Part shown: piece by piece, positions 1 to 9,423 of the stretch
Numbering within the stretch: position 1 is the stretch's first letter
How the letters are laid out: the number at the start of each line of letters is the position of its first letter
Source of the DNA: Haloterrigena alkaliphila
GTDB lineage: Archaea; Halobacteriota; Halobacteria; Halobacteriales; Natrialbaceae
DNA: 64,000 nt
Reading direction: 5' to 3'
Assembly (NCBI RefSeq): GCF_017352155.2
Contig: NZ_CP071462.1
Coordinates: 3,224,001 to 3,288,000 of the forward strand
Notes under the pieces: model-generated
What the model was told of the DNA's origin: nothing
Databases searched by the model: none
The model's input: the letters and a program-made list of their open reading frames with translations, nothing else
Program-made: the position numbers and the translations under genes

Positions 1-201
1 GTCGACGCCGCCCTCGGTCTTGATCGTGAGGATCGGTTCGGTCTGGCCGCCCGACTGTTCGGGGTTGACGTCGTAGGTGGCCGCGCTGACGTCCTCGTGC
101 TCGAGCAGGGCGCCCTTGAGGACGTTCATGAAGGTGTGATCCTCGCCGGCGATCTCGATCGAGAGTTCGTCCTCGCTGCTCTCGGTGACCCGCAGTTCCA
201 T
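1..201 (-). CDS. rpoL: DNA-directed RNA polymerase subunit L (Rpo11), 3' end outside window
   Basis: The first 67 residues are visible; the C-terminus lies beyond the left edge. Rpo11 pairs with Rpo3 (subunit D) to form the alpha-like assembly platform of the archaeal RNA polymerase. The segment [15 protein letters not shown] (residues 20-34), followed by the [12 protein letters not shown] stretch, is the typical dimerisation region of archaeal subunit L. The start is the ATG at 199-201, which gives the usual MELRV beginning. The rhomboid gene is divergent, 180 bp away. The identification rests on this strong N-terminal match. Confidence 0.95.
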   Translation of the reverse strand, partial: MELRVTESSEDELSIEIAGEDHTFMNVLKGALLEHEDVSAATYDVNPEQSGGQTEPILTIKTEGGVD

Positions 202-381
202 GTCACCTACTCCGGCCGTCGGCCGCTTGTACCTTTCTGTTCGGCCTCGTCGCGGGACGCTCGGGCGGGGACCGTGGGCACGACGATCGCGCCGACCGCT
301 GCTCTGGCGATGACGGTGCGACGACTGCGCCACATCGCGAGAACGGAAATCCATAAACGGTCGCGCTCGAACCACAGGGAT

Positions 382-2196
382 ATGCTTTCGCGCACGACCC
401 TCCTGACGGTCGTCCTGCCGCTGGTGGTGGTGGCGACCCTGCTCGGCTCCGTGGCCGTCGTCAGGCGGCTCCACAGACCGAGTCGGCGGTGGGGCGATAT
501 CGTCCGATCGCGGCTCGTGATGGGCGTCCCGTGGGGGTCGCTGCTCGTGATGGGGTTCGTGTTCTGCGTCTACCTGTTCGTCCAGGACGGCATCACCAAC
601 TTCGAGAACCCGGTCGTCATCCCCTTCCGGGCGTACTCGTACTTCTACCCGACGGGGATGCTGGCGGCGCCGTTCTCCCACGCCGGTTCGGGCCACCTCA
701 TCGGCAACCTCTCCGGCGCTACGGTCGTCGCCCCGATCGTCGAGTACGCCTGGGGCCACTACCCGGAGGGGCGCGGCGAGGGATCGTTCTCGTCGTGGCA
801 CGCGAACCCCTGGGTCCGCGCGCTGGTGATCTTCCCACTGGCCGTCCTCGCGATCGGCGTCCTCTCGAGTCTCTTCGCGCTCGGGCCCGTAATCGGCTTC
901 TCGGGGGTCGTCTTCGCCTTCGCCGCGTTCGCGCTCGTTCACTACCCGATCGTCACCCTCGTCGGCCTCCTCGGGGTCCAGAGCGTTCTCCTGACGCTGT
1001 ACCGAGCACTACAGGTCCCGATCGGGGTCTACGTCGCCCGGCCGCGGCCGCCGTCGGCCCCCTCCTGGGCCGGAATCGCCATCCAGGGGCACGCGCTGGG
1101 CTTCTTCCTGGGGCTCGTGCTCGGCGTCGCCGTGCTCCGCCGGCGGAACCGCCGCCCCGACGCCGTCCGAATCTGGCTGGCGATCCTGCTCTTCGGCTTC
1201 GTACAGGGGCTGTGGCAGATCTACTGGTTCGCCGACGAGAACGTCTACGTCCTCTTTCAGGGGCCCGGCGTTCTCGTCGTCACCGCGCTCGCCCTCGTCG
1301 TCACGGTCGCGATCGCGGGCTCCGACCGCTCGCTCGTCCCGGAGCGCCTCGAGCGCCGCCTTCCGTTGGTCGGCCGATCCGCCGACTCGCCGGTCGGTCG
1401 CCCCCTCGAGATGGCCGGCGACGGCGATGATCGTACCGTCGGGGCCCGCCTCGAGCGGATCGGCGAACTCGCGTCGGGCGCGGTCGATCGCCGCTCGCGG
1501 CTGTCGGCCGTGACCCCGCGGCGGACGGCCACGATGCTCGTCCTGCTGGTCTTCGCGATCGTCGCGGGGATGGCGATTCCGGTCAACTTCTTCGTCTACG
1601 AGGACGCCGCGTCGTCGTCCGAGACGGCCGTCGAGGTCGAGGATTACACCATCGAGTACGCCGAGGGCGTCGAGAACGAACTCACCTCGCCGGTGCAGGT
1701 CGGTCCGTTCGCCGAGGCGTTCTCCGTCGAGTCCAGCGGCGTGATCGTCACCAGCGATCGGCGACACGTCTGGTCCGAGGTGGTCCCGGCCCACAGTCTG
1801 GCCTTCACCGGCGAGGCGGAGATCGCGGTCGGCGGCCCCGGCTGGCGCGAGACCGTCCACGTCGAGCGAACCGGCTGGGAACCGGTCGGCAACGACACCG
1901 TCTATCAGGTCGAGATCTGGGCCGACGGCGAGGCGCCCCAACTCGCCCACGAGTCCAACGCCTCGCAGGCCGACGTCCGGATCGCCGGACGGAACGTGAC
2001 CGTCGCCTCTCAGGACGGCGAGTTCGTCCTCGAGGTCGAGTCGCCGGGCGCCGACGAGGTCGACACGGCCCCGCTCCCGAGTCCCGACGAGCCGACGACC
2101 GCAGCGGGAGTCACCTTCGAGCGCGAGGACGACACGGTCTACGCGACCGCGGAGGGAACGCAAGTCGCCGTCGCGAGCGAGGAGACGTACAACTGA
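382..2196 (+). CDS. Rhomboid-family intramembrane serine protease with extra C-terminal domain
   Basis: The predicted protein has 604 aa. Residues about 45-330 form a multi-helix rhomboid core: the [10 protein letters not shown] motif (His100, His105, Asn109), the catalytic serine in GFSG (Ser174) and the catalytic histidine in [10 protein letters not shown] (His237). Rhomboids cut single-pass membrane proteins inside the bilayer. After the core a further hydrophobic segment (about 384-405) leads to an acidic domain of about 200 aa that is rich in Thr/Val and probably extracellular; I do not recognise it, and it is not part of the minimal fold. The frame is open upstream to about position 97, but the ATG at 382 precedes the first hydrophobic segment and fits the divergent spacing to rpoL. 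The substrate is unknown. Confidence 0.88.
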   Translation: MLSRTTLLTVVLPLVVVATLLGSVAVVRRLHRPSRRWGDIVRSRLVMGVPWGSLLVMGFVFCVYLFVQDGITNFENPVVIPFRAYSYFYPTGMLAAPFSHAGSGHLIGNLSGATVVAPIVEYAWGHYPEGRGEGSFSSWHANPWVRALVIFPLAVLAIGVLSSLFALGPVIGFSGVVFAFAAFALVHYPIVTLVGLLGVQSVLLTLYRALQVPIGVYVARPRPPSAPSWAGIAIQGHALGFFLGLVLGVAVLRRRNRRPDAVRIWLAILLFGFVQGLWQIYWFADENVYVLFQGPGVLVVTALALVVTVAIAGSDRSLVPERLERRLPLVGRSADSPVGRPLEMAGDGDDRTVGARLERIGELASGAVDRRSRLSAVTPRRTATMLVLLVFAIVAGMAIPVNFFVYEDAASSSETAVEVEDYTIEYAEGVENELTSPVQVGPFAEAFSVESSGVIVTSDRRHVWSEVVPAHSLAFTGEAEIAVGGPGWRETVHVERTGWEPVGNDTVYQVEIWADGEAPQLAHESNASQADVRIAGRNVTVASQDGEFVLEVESPGADEVDTAPLPSPDEPTTAAGVTFEREDDTVYATAEGTQVAVASEETYN

Positions 2197-2482
2197 ATCG
2201 AGCACCGTTCTCGGTGCGACGGACCGCGACGCCGACCGAACCCTCACTCGTGTAGTTAGTGAACGAGACAGTCAGACGTATATTGACGTTTCGGCGGGCG
2301 GCTTCCGGCGCTCGTCGGTGTATTCGTCCGTTTTTCTGATCGTCGGCTGTGAATTATAGTTCCGATTGGGAAACAGTTCAAACGCGAACGAAGAATCGGT
2401 TAAGGGCTACATGGTGGCGGGAAGCCGGAGAGAAACAATACCCCGCAGCGTCGTCGATTCGACCGAGTTAACCTTGGGACCG
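2197..2482. other. Intergenic region between rhomboid and ABC exporter operon
   Basis: This stretch contains AT-richer patches, including GTATATT near 2279 and TTATAG near 2353, that could serve as promoter boxes for the ABC operon. At about 2248-2270 there is a weak resemblance (about 17 of 23 positions) to the 27-bp repeat seen at 38972, 39251 and 41314. No gene is supported; the open frame that begins at 2366 only extends the ATPase upstream without conserved residues. Confidence 0.4.
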
Positions 2483-3241
2483 ATGAGCAACAACGCACTG
2501 CGGGAGACGGCCGGCCGGGACGAGCACGCGAGTACCGACGCCGAATCGACGACGGCTGTTCGTCTCGCTGGCGTCACCCACGAGTACGGCTCCGGCGGTC
2601 GTCGCTCGAGCGACGATCGGACGGTGACGGCGCTTCGAGACGTCACGTTCGACGTGCAGACGGGGGAGATCGTCGGCCTCGAGGGACCGAGCGGGAGCGG
2701 CAAGTCAACGATCCTGCACGCGGTCAGCGGGCTGCTGGTGCCGAGCGAGGGCTCCGTCGAACTCCTCGGGACGGATCTCACGAACGGATCGGAGCGCGAA
2801 CGGACGCGCCTGCGCCGGAACCACGTCGGCATCGTCTTCCAGCGGTTCCACCTCTTGCCGTCGCTGTCGGCCCGAGCGAACGTCGCGCTCCCGCTCGTGC
2901 AGGCCGGGGTCGACCGGTCGACCCGTCGGAACCGCGCGGAATCGCTCCTCGAGCAGGTCGGACTCGGCGATCGAATCGATCACCTGCCGGGCGAACTCAG
3001 CGGCGGCGAGCGCCAGCGCGTCGCCATCGCGCGAGCGCTGGTGACCGATCCGGACGTCATCGTCGCCGACGAGCCGACGGGTGAACTGGACACGGCGACG
3101 GGCGCGGACGTGCTCGGCCTCCTGACGGATATCGGTCGGGATCGAGCGCTGCTGGTCGCCTCCCACGACCACTCGACGCTCGGCGTCGCGGATCGGGTCG
3201 TGACGCTCCGGGACGGCCGGGTGGTCGACCGTGGGGAATGA
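2483..3241 (+). CDS. ABC transporter ATP-binding protein, LolD/MacB type
   Basis: This 252-aa ATPase has Walker A GPSGSGKST (from residue 68), a Q-loop (VFQRFHLLPSLSA), the signature LSGGERQRVAIARAL, Walker B VIVADEPTGELD and the switch histidine in ASHDH. The VFQRFHLLP and DEPTGELD wording is typical of the LolD/MacB/FtsE group, which powers FtsX-like permeases rather than importers. The ATG at 2483 was chosen because the upstream extension (to 2366) has no family similarity. Two permease genes follow with overlapping ends, so the three genes form one transcription unit. The substrate is not deducible; members of this family move lipoproteins, peptides or envelope components. Confidence 0.9.
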   Translation: MSNNALRETAGRDEHASTDAESTTAVRLAGVTHEYGSGGRRSSDDRTVTALRDVTFDVQTGEIVGLEGPSGSGKSTILHAVSGLLVPSEGSVELLGTDLTNGSERERTRLRRNHVGIVFQRFHLLPSLSARANVALPLVQAGVDRSTRRNRAESLLEQVGLGDRIDHLPGELSGGERQRVAIARALVTDPDVIVADEPTGELDTATGADVLGLLTDIGRDRALLVASHDHSTLGVADRVVTLRDGRVVDRGE

Positions 3242-4499
3242 CGAGTTCGATCCGGCCTCGGCGGGCGACCGCCGGGGGCGCTGGCGCGGGCTGATCGGCG
3301 TCTCGGTCACCAGACTCTGGAAGCGGGCGACGGGGACGCGCTCCCGGCGCATCGCGGCGACGGTCGCCGCCGTCGCGCTGACGATCGCGCTGCTGATCGT
3401 CGTGACCGGCGTCGCGCTGGGGCTGGCGGATGGCGGCGTCGTCGACGACGACGATGCCGACGTTCGGATCACGCCGGAGGACGATTCCCTGTCGGCCGTC
3501 GACGGGGTGGAGGGGCCGCGACTCGGGGCGACCAACGAGCGCGCCGACCGGATCCGCACTCGAGAGGGCGTCGCGCACGCGTCGCCGGCCCTCGTCGAAC
3601 CGGTTCGCCTCGAGTCGGCCGACGGGGGCGAGGCGCGGACCGTCCTGTTCGTCGGCGTCGTCCCGGACGACGAATCGCGGACGGTCAGCGGCCTCTCGAC
3701 GGCGTCGCTCGAGCCGGGCGACCCTCACTACGCCGACGGCGCCTACGACGGCCCGCGACGCGGCGAGGTGGTCCTCTCGCGGGCCGCCGCGGATCGACTC
3801 GCGGCCGAGGACGGGGACGAACTCGCGGTCACCGGGCCACAGATACCCGAGGGGATGCCGGCGCCGACGGTGACGGTGACCGCGGTCGAGGACGCGGGCG
3901 ACGACGAGACGCCGGTCGCGCTCGTCCACCTGAGCGAACTCCAGACGCTGGCCGGCGCCGACGACGGTCAACTCGCCGATCGGATGCTGGTGTGGGGCGA
4001 GCGCGACGCCGCGCAGGCGGCCGCCACCGACGCCTATCCCGAGGCGTCGATAACCGCCGTCGAGCGGACCAACCCGTCGGCGCTGTTCGACGACGGGCTG
4101 GCGTTCGTGACGAGCCTGCTCGCGCTGGTCGTCGGCGTGGTCATCTGCGCGTCGTTCGTCGCGACGACGACGGGGATGACCGTCAACGAGGACCGGCGAA
4201 CCCTCGCCGTGCTCGAGTCGATCGGCTTCTCGACGAGCAGCCGCCTCGCCATCGTCGCCGTCTCCACGCTGCTCACGACGTTGTTCGGCGCGCTCGTGGG
4301 CATCGTACTCGGTGCGGTCGGGATCTACGCGGTCAACGAGGTGGCCGCCGCGACCGTGGCGCCGGGCGCCGTCGCGCAACTCCACCCGGCGTTCGTCCCC
4401 TACGCAATCATCGTCGCGCTCGTCTCCGGACTGGTCGCGACGCCCTACCCGCTCCTGGTCGCCGCTCGAACGTCCGTCCTCGAGGAGGTGGGACGATGA
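3231..4499 (+). CDS. ABC transporter permease, FtsX/MacB-like (first of two)
   Basis: The protein has 422 aa. One transmembrane helix near residues 42-66 is followed by an acidic extracytoplasmic domain (about 70-280, MacB periplasmic-core like), then three C-terminal helices (about 285-415) with the typical FtsX coupling segment (VNEDRRTLAVLESIGFS). Translation appears to begin at the GTG at 3231, inside the last codons of the ATPase gene (11-nt overlap); no in-frame ATG lies closer. The stop overlaps the start of the next permease gene (ATGA). With the ATPase and the second permease it would form an exporter-type complex. Confidence 0.88.
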   Translation: MGNDEFDPASAGDRRGRWRGLIGVSVTRLWKRATGTRSRRIAATVAAVALTIALLIVVTGVALGLADGGVVDDDDADVRITPEDDSLSAVDGVEGPRLGATNERADRIRTREGVAHASPALVEPVRLESADGGEARTVLFVGVVPDDESRTVSGLSTASLEPGDPHYADGAYDGPRRGEVVLSRAAADRLAAEDGDELAVTGPQIPEGMPAPTVTVTAVEDAGDDETPVALVHLSELQTLAGADDGQLADRMLVWGERDAAQAAATDAYPEASITAVERTNPSALFDDGLAFVTSLLALVVGVVICASFVATTTGMTVNEDRRTLAVLESIGFSTSSRLAIVAVSTLLTTLFGALVGIVLGAVGIYAVNEVAAATVAPGAVAQLHPAFVPYAIIVALVSGLVATPYPLLVAARTSVLEEVGR

Positions 4500-5740
4500 G
4501 CCGTCGAACGGTGGTCCGGATCAGGGCGCTGTTCGGGCTGGCGTTCGCCCAGTTACGCCGGTCTCCGGGCAGAACCGCCCTCACCGTCCTCGCCGTGACG
4601 CTGGCCGTGCTCTCGGTGACGCTGCTCGCGAGTCTGGGCGTCGGTGTCGTCGAGACCGGGCAGGACGGCCTCGAGAACGCCGGGCGAGACATCTGGGTCT
4701 CGAGCGATCCGATCGATCCCTCGGCCAGCGGGACGGAGAACCCGATCGTCGGCGCCCACGGCGTCGCGGCGGAGATGGCCGCCCGCGACGACGTCAGTTC
4801 CGCGGCGCCCATCGCATTGCAGGAGGTCTACGTCGCGTCGGAGTCGGGCGAGATCGAACGGACGGCGGCCGTCGGGGTCCACGAAACGCACGACGGATTC
4901 GGCTTCGAGGCCGGCCGCGGCTTCGAGACCGAGATGAACCACTCCGGCGGCACCGCCTCACTCGCCGACCGGCCGACCGAGCCGACGACCGAGGAGGTCG
5001 TCCTGGAGCCGGACACCGCCGCGGAGCTGGGCGTCTCCGTCGGCGACACGGTCACCGTCGGTACCAGCCGCGAGACGGTCGACGACCACGAGTTCACCGT
5101 CGTCGGGATCGCGTCGTACTACTCGCAGTTCCTCGGGACGGACGTCGAGACGATTCCGCTGACCGATCTTCAGGCGGTCGCCGGCACGACCGGCTCCGAC
5201 CGGGCGACGTTCGTCACCGCCAGCGTCGCAGACGGCGCCGATCCGGCGGTCGTCGCGGACGACCTCGACGAGGAGTATCCGAGCTACGACGTCCGCACCA
5301 GCGACGAGCAGGTCGGCGCGATGGTCGAGGAACGGCCCCTCGTCCTGGCCAGCGGCGCGACCCTGGTGGGGCTGGCCGTCGTGGGCGGCATCGTCCTGAC
5401 GATCAACCTGTTCGCGCTCGTGGCCTACCAGCAGCGGGACGAACTCGCGGCGCTCCGGGCGATCGGACTGTCGCGGTGGGTCCTCGCGGGAATCATCGGC
5501 GTGCAGGGCCTACTCATCGGGATCGTCGGCGGCCTCGTCGGACTCGCCGCGACGCCGGCGCTCGCGACCGGCCTCAACCGCCTCGCGGGGTCGGTCGCCG
5601 GCTTCGACTCGCTGTTGCGGACGCCGACGGAAGTCTACGTCGCCGGCCTCGCGCTGGCGATATTCGTCGGGACGGTCGTCGCCGTCGTCACCGGCTGGCG
5701 GGCCGGTCGCTACGCGCGACTCCAGCACCTCGAGGGGTAG
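4496..5740 (+). CDS. ABC transporter permease, FtsX/MacB-like (second of two)
   Basis: The protein has 414 aa and the same architecture as its upstream partner: an N-terminal helix (about 24-48, ALTVLAVTLAVLSVTLLASL), a large extracytoplasmic MacB-core-like domain (about 50-285), and three C-terminal helices with the FtsX coupling stretch YQQRDELAALRAIGLSRWV. The ATG at 4496 overlaps the preceding stop codon (ATGA), indicating translational coupling. Two different FtsX-type permeases in one operon suggest a heterodimeric channel. It ends 1 nt before the stop of the convergent methyltransferase gene. Confidence 0.88.
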   Translation: MSRRTVVRIRALFGLAFAQLRRSPGRTALTVLAVTLAVLSVTLLASLGVGVVETGQDGLENAGRDIWVSSDPIDPSASGTENPIVGAHGVAAEMAARDDVSSAAPIALQEVYVASESGEIERTAAVGVHETHDGFGFEAGRGFETEMNHSGGTASLADRPTEPTTEEVVLEPDTAAELGVSVGDTVTVGTSRETVDDHEFTVVGIASYYSQFLGTDVETIPLTDLQAVAGTTGSDRATFVTASVADGADPAVVADDLDEEYPSYDVRTSDEQVGAMVEERPLVLASGATLVGLAVVGGIVLTINLFALVAYQQRDELAALRAIGLSRWVLAGIIGVQGLLIGIVGGLVGLAATPALATGLNRLAGSVAGFDSLLRTPTEVYVAGLALAIFVGTVVAVVTGWRAGRYARLQHLEG

Positions 5741-5741
5741 A

Positions 5742-6386
5742 TTACTCCCGGAGCCACTCGATCCGGAACACCTCGGCCTCGAGCGTCGCTTCGGACTCGG
5801 TGTGGAACTCGAACCGGTTGGCGATCGGGAACTCGGCGCGGAACGCGTGGGTCACCTCGCCGCCCTCGTCGGCCGCGAACGACTCGACGAATTCCTGGCT
5901 CCCCTCGTTGTGAATCGTGTAGGAGACGTCCGCGAGCGAGCGCGCCGTCTCGAGGAACCGCCGATCGGCGTGGCGGTTGTCGCGCTGGGCGCCGAAGGGC
6001 GGGTTCGAGAGGACGGTCACGGGGGCGTTAGGGGGCGATAACGGCGGATCAGTGGCGTCGCCCCGCACCCACTCGAGGGGGCCGTGTTTCCCCGCCTCGT
6101 CGATTCGGTCGGCGTTGCGGCGGGCCTGTGTGAGCGCGTCGGCGTCGACGTCGACGCCGACGACCCGCTCGGCGCCCACCAGCGAGGCCGCGATGGCGAG
6201 CATTCCGGTCCCCGTCCCGAGGTCGACGACCCAGCCATCGAGGTCGTCCTGCAGGCGCGCCTCGTGGCAGACGTGGGCGGCGATCTCCGGCGGGGTGAGA
6301 TACTGCTCGAGTGCGAGGGAGGGGTCGGCAAAATCGGCGAGCGCTTCGAGCGCTCGAGCGAGGGTGCGACGCGACGGGCCGGTCAT
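5742..6386 (-). CDS. METTL5-like SAM-dependent N6-adenine methyltransferase
   Basis: The protein has 214 aa. SAM-binding motif I is VVDLGTGTG (residues 53-61), motif II ends in DVDAD, and the catalytic motif is NPPF (128-131) in the context SNPPFGAQRDNRHAD. The family is close to human METTL5, which forms m6A in small-subunit rRNA; the substrate here is inferred, not shown. The N-terminal segment LEQYLTPPEIAAHV is also typical. The gene upstream on the same strand ends only 9 nt before this start, so the two are probably co-transcribed. Confidence 0.85.
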   Translation of the reverse strand: MTGPSRRTLARALEALADFADPSLALEQYLTPPEIAAHVCHEARLQDDLDGWVVDLGTGTGMLAIAASLVGAERVVGVDVDADALTQARRNADRIDEAGKHGPLEWVRGDATDPPLSPPNAPVTVLSNPPFGAQRDNRHADRRFLETARSLADVSYTIHNEGSQEFVESFAADEGGEVTHAFRAEFPIANRFEFHTESEATLEAEVFRIEWLRE

Positions 6387-6395
6387 ACCGCCGCG

Positions 6396-6797
6396 TTAGT
6401 GCTCGAGCGTGATAGGTCCCGCGAGTTCGAGTTCGAGCCCCTCCCGTTCGGCGCGTTCGGCGCAGGCGGCCAGGGCGGGGCGGACCTTCTCGGAATCGGC
6501 GACGTCGTCGATCTCGACCGTGACGGTTCCGACGCCGAGGAACGAACCGGCCCGGACGTAGCCGCGCACGCGGTCGATCTCATCCTGCGTGGCGAGCGAG
6601 CAGTCCTCGTCGAAACAGGCGTCGACGGCCAGGCCGGCGGGAACCAGTCCGTCGTCGGTCAGTTCGCGCTTGAGATCGCGGAGGTACTCCGGCGCAGTCG
6701 ACTCGAGGGCCTCGGCCTCGAGGGTGACGGGGGTGGCGTCCGCGGGTCGGCAGTTCTCGATCGGCGACTCGAGTTCGGGTGGCGATGACGTACTCAT
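6396..6797 (-). CDS. Uncharacterised haloarchaeal protein upstream of the METTL5-like gene
   Basis: The predicted 133-aa acidic protein (ending ELELAGPITLEH) has no domain I recognise. The segment DACFDEDCSLATQDEIDRVRGYV followed by VGTVTVEIDDV looks like a compact alpha/beta fold. I chose the ATG at 6797 (MSTSSPP); an alternative ATG lies eight codons upstream at 6821. It is the first gene of a likely two-gene unit with the methyltransferase, 9 nt apart, so a role in the same process (rRNA or tRNA modification) is possible but unproven. The coding call rests on codon bias and operon spacing. Confidence 0.7.
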   Translation of the reverse strand: MSTSSPPELESPIENCRPADATPVTLEAEALESTAPEYLRDLKRELTDDGLVPAGLAVDACFDEDCSLATQDEIDRVRGYVRAGSFLGVGTVTVEIDDVADSEKVRPALAACAERAEREGLELELAGPITLEH

Positions 6798-6959
6798 TGC
6801 CAGTGCATACATGAGTTGCATACAAAAGTCTTTGTAAATGTTCAGTAGTAATACGGCGCCCGCGGAGACGGCCCCGACGGCGACGTCGCTCGCGGAAAGA
6901 GTACGGTTTCATGATAATTTCGAATAGAGTTAAGGAGAGCCCGTGTGAGAGAGTCAGAT

Positions 6960-7127
6960 ATGAGCTGTCCACGGTGCCAGGGGTCGCTCGAGGAACTCTC
7001 GCTGGGCGACGTCTCCACGGTGACGTGTCCGCACTGTGGCTTCGCGGACGTCCCCGTCGAACACGTCCAGGAGGAAGAGGAGCCGGAATCCTGGCGCGAC
7101 GCGTTCAATCGATTCTACGAGCACTGA
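6960..7127 (+). CDS. Small zinc-ribbon protein (two CPxC/CPHC knuckles)
   Basis: A 55-aa protein beginning MSCPRCQG and carrying a second knuckle CPHCGF; the four cysteines would bind one zinc ion. The C-terminal half is acidic and helical (EEEEPESWRDAFNRFYEH). It belongs to the group of small two-CPxCG-motif proteins common in haloarchaea, whose roles are mostly unknown. The ATG at 6960 directly precedes the first knuckle; an upstream in-frame start at 6945 adds only five residues. It is transcribed divergently from the 6396-6797 gene. Confidence 0.8.
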   Translation: MSCPRCQGSLEELSLGDVSTVTCPHCGFADVPVEHVQEEEEPESWRDAFNRFYEH

Positions 7128-7218
7128 GACGAAGCGGGCGGTACCGGCGCCCGGTCGGGCGGCGACCTGACGTCGTCACTCGGGGTTCGTGCGCCCGAAA
7201 GAGAGAAAGTCGGCGACG

Positions 7219-8244
7219 TTACTCTTCTGCGGCGGCCGCTTCGGCTTCTTCCTCGTCGTGGTCGACGTCCTCGTCGGAGCGGGCGGCCACGAGGCCACCG
7301 CGTGCGACGCTGTAGAGGGGTTCGTTCGCGTGGGAGACGCCGCTGATCGAGAACGGAATGTTCGCGTCCTCGAGGTGGTCGCGGAACAGCGCCTCGAAGC
7401 CGCTGGGGCTCGAGGTCCCGCCGGTGACGACGACGGGCACGTCGAGTCCTTCCTCGACGTCCTCCTCGTCGACTTCCTTGACGATGTTCTCGATGACGTA
7501 GTCGAGCAGGTTCTCGTAGTAGATCGAGAGCGCGCCCTCGACGCCGCCGACGTCCGTCGTGAAGTCGAGTTCGAAGTCGTCCTCCTTGATGGAGGTGACC
7601 TTGTCGACGGGCGTGCCCGTCGCGCGGGCGGCCTGCTCGTCGACCCAGTCGCCACCGCGGGCGACGGAGAACTTCATGACGGGCACCGCGTAGTAGGCCA
7701 GGCAGACGTTCGTCATGCCGGCGCCGAAACTGATGCCCAGTCCGGTGAAGTTGTTGTCCGCGAGTTCGCTGTAGATGACGGACATCCCTTCGTTGATCGG
7801 TTCGGAGTCGTATCCCATGTCGTCGAGGAACGACTCGATCGTCTTCTGGTGGTACAGCGTCGAGAGATCCGAGTCGATCGGATCAGCCGGCGAGGAGAAG
7901 TAGAGCTTCTCGTCCGGATACGCGGGTTCGCCGACGACCTGTTCGATGATGAGCTTCATCATCGGGATCGCGCTCTTCTCGTCGTTCGAGAGGATCCCGT
8001 GTTTCATCGGTCGGCGGGTCTCCTTGTTGAAGATGTTCGCGAAGTTCAGGGCGTCGTCGCCGACGACGTACACCTTGTCGTCCTTCCTGATGTGAAGGAC
8101 TTCGCTCCGGGAGAGCATCTGCTCGGCCATATCCGAGTACTCGATTTCCACGAAGGAGTTACGCTGCTGCACGAATACCGTGTCGTTCCCATCCTGCTGT
8201 GCAGACAGGATGTTCATCGTTCCAACGTCTAGGCCTTTCGCCAT
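7219..8244 (-). CDS. Archaeal actin homologue of the salactin/volactin type
   Basis: The 341-aa protein has the actin-ATPase skeleton: phosphate-1 loop KGLDVGTMN (residues 3-11), phosphate-2 loop [12 protein letters not shown] (169-180) and adenosine motif [12 protein letters not shown] (271-282). An acidic tail (324-341) ends the protein. Length and motif wording fit the haloarchaeal actins described as salactin (Halobacterium) and volactin (Haloferax), which form dynamic filaments and affect cell shape or division. A good TATA-like box lies 23-31 nt before the ATG, so it has its own promoter even though a membrane-protein gene lies directly upstream on the same strand. I infer a cytoskeletal role. 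Confidence 0.88.
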   Translation of the reverse strand: MAKGLDVGTMNILSAQQDGNDTVFVQQRNSFVEIEYSDMAEQMLSRSEVLHIRKDDKVYVVGDDALNFANIFNKETRRPMKHGILSNDEKSAIPMMKLIIEQVVGEPAYPDEKLYFSSPADPIDSDLSTLYHQKTIESFLDDMGYDSEPINEGMSVIYSELADNNFTGLGISFGAGMTNVCLAYYAVPVMKFSVARGGDWVDEQAARATGTPVDKVTSIKEDDFELDFTTDVGGVEGALSIYYENLLDYVIENIVKEVDEEDVEEGLDVPVVVTGGTSSPSGFEALFRDHLEDANIPFSISGVSHANEPLYSVARGGLVAARSDEDVDHDEEEAEAAAAEE

Positions 8245-8266
8245 AGTTGGGCAAGGCGGCCGATGG

Positions 8267-8275
8267 ATTATAAAT
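8267..8275 (-). promoter_or_regulatory. TATA box of the archaeal actin gene
   Basis: On the minus strand the box reads ATTTATAAT, centred about 27 nt before the actin ATG. This is the expected place for a leaderless haloarchaeal transcript. A run of AATAATAATAATATATTAA (about 8308-8326) lies behind it and is much more AT-rich than the surroundings. Confidence 0.6.
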
Positions 8276-8342
8276 CTATGTGAATTGCTTACATCTCAAG
8301 CTACGCGATAATAATAATATATTAACGCCGAGTACCGGAGGA

Positions 8343-9239
8343 TTACTCGCGGCGGAGGAGTTGACGGAACCGTTCCAGCAGTCCGGACAATCCACCGTCA
8401 TCGTCGGCGGTCGCCAACTCTTCAGCGCGCTGTTGCTCGCGCAGTTCCTTCAGTTTCGCCGTCTGATTGTCGACCGTCGCGCTCGAGGTCGTCTTCTTCG
8501 TCTCGCCGCCTTTCAGTCCCTTGAGGCCGGCGACCTGCGCGTCGACGCCCGTCGAACGGGTCGTCTTCGTGCCCGCGTCGGAGTCGACCGAGACTTCCTC
8601 AAAATCGTCATTGGAGAAGTTGAGGCGCTTGTGCTCGGTCTTCTGGACGCCGCCCCAGGAGAGTTCGACGTCCTCCATCGCCTCGTCGATGTCGCTGCGG
8701 ACGTCGGCGTCGGTGACGTCGTCCGCCTCGTCTTCCTCGCCGACCTCGACCGCCTCGACGCGCTTCGCCATGTCGAGGTAGTGTGCGATCAACGCGGCGC
8801 CCGTCGAGGCCGTGATACCGGCGAGTCCGACGGCGTAGACCGCGACGATCTGGGCCGTGTAGTCGGCGCCGTAGCCGTTCCAGTCGTCGGGATAGGCGTA
8901 GAGGAAGCCGCCGACCGCGACGGCCGTGATCGCGACGCCGGCGAGCGACGTGTACAGGACGCGACCGTCGGAGGGAAGCAGGACTACGATTCCCAGCATC
9001 AGGAGGGGAAGCGCGATCATCACGATCCCGTACGCGGGCTCGGCCCACGTGATGTGACCCGCGCTCCGGGCTTCGAACGTGCTACTCCACATGAAGAGCA
9101 ACAGCGCGATGATCGCGAGGCCGATGCCGCCGAGGAACAGACCGAAGCCGACGTAGACGTCGGTCCGATCCTCCGGTTCGCCGATGTACCGACGGTAGAG
9201 GTCGAAGAGATAGCCGTCTGGAGACTGTTCCGCTGACAT
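8343..9239 (-). CDS. Four-helix membrane protein next to actin (DUF7139-like)
   Basis: The 298-aa protein has four predicted transmembrane helices (about residues 26-48, 64-84, 90-110 and 124-148) and then a long, charged, presumably cytoplasmic tail (about 150-298) ending in a basic amphipathic stretch (LSGLLERFRQLLRRE). No enzyme motif is visible. The gene lies directly upstream of the actin gene on the same strand, about 100 bp apart. I recall a DUF7139 annotation for such proteins; the family name is from memory. A role as membrane anchor or regulator of the actin is inference from position and topology. The ATG at 9239 was preferred over the GTG two codons upstream. Confidence 0.8.
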   Translation of the reverse strand: MSAEQSPDGYLFDLYRRYIGEPEDRTDVYVGFGLFLGGIGLAIIALLLFMWSSTFEARSAGHITWAEPAYGIVMIALPLLMLGIVVLLPSDGRVLYTSLAGVAITAVAVGGFLYAYPDDWNGYGADYTAQIVAVYAVGLAGITASTGAALIAHYLDMAKRVEAVEVGEEDEADDVTDADVRSDIDEAMEDVELSWGGVQKTEHKRLNFSNDDFEEVSVDSDAGTKTTRSTGVDAQVAGLKGLKGGETKKTTSSATVDNQTAKLKELREQQRAEELATADDDGGLSGLLERFRQLLRRE

Positions 9240-9423
9240 TAGCACCCCGTTTACACTCCAGTACTATGACTGTTGGGTCAGGTGACTCGTGGTCGGCAGG
9301 AGACGCCGAAACTAGCAGGAGGCGACTCACCGCTATTTACGATCGAAACCGCCCTCGAGAGCATCGAATTCGGCGCTTCGCGACAGCGTGCAGTATATAC
9401 GTCCGTGGCCGTTAGGACGGCCA

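Noticed and set aside
1009-2247. 412-codon minus-strand frame antisense to the rhomboid gene
   Set aside because: The opposite strand carries clear rhomboid motifs, and this frame shows only mirror-image Arg/Asp/Val composition.
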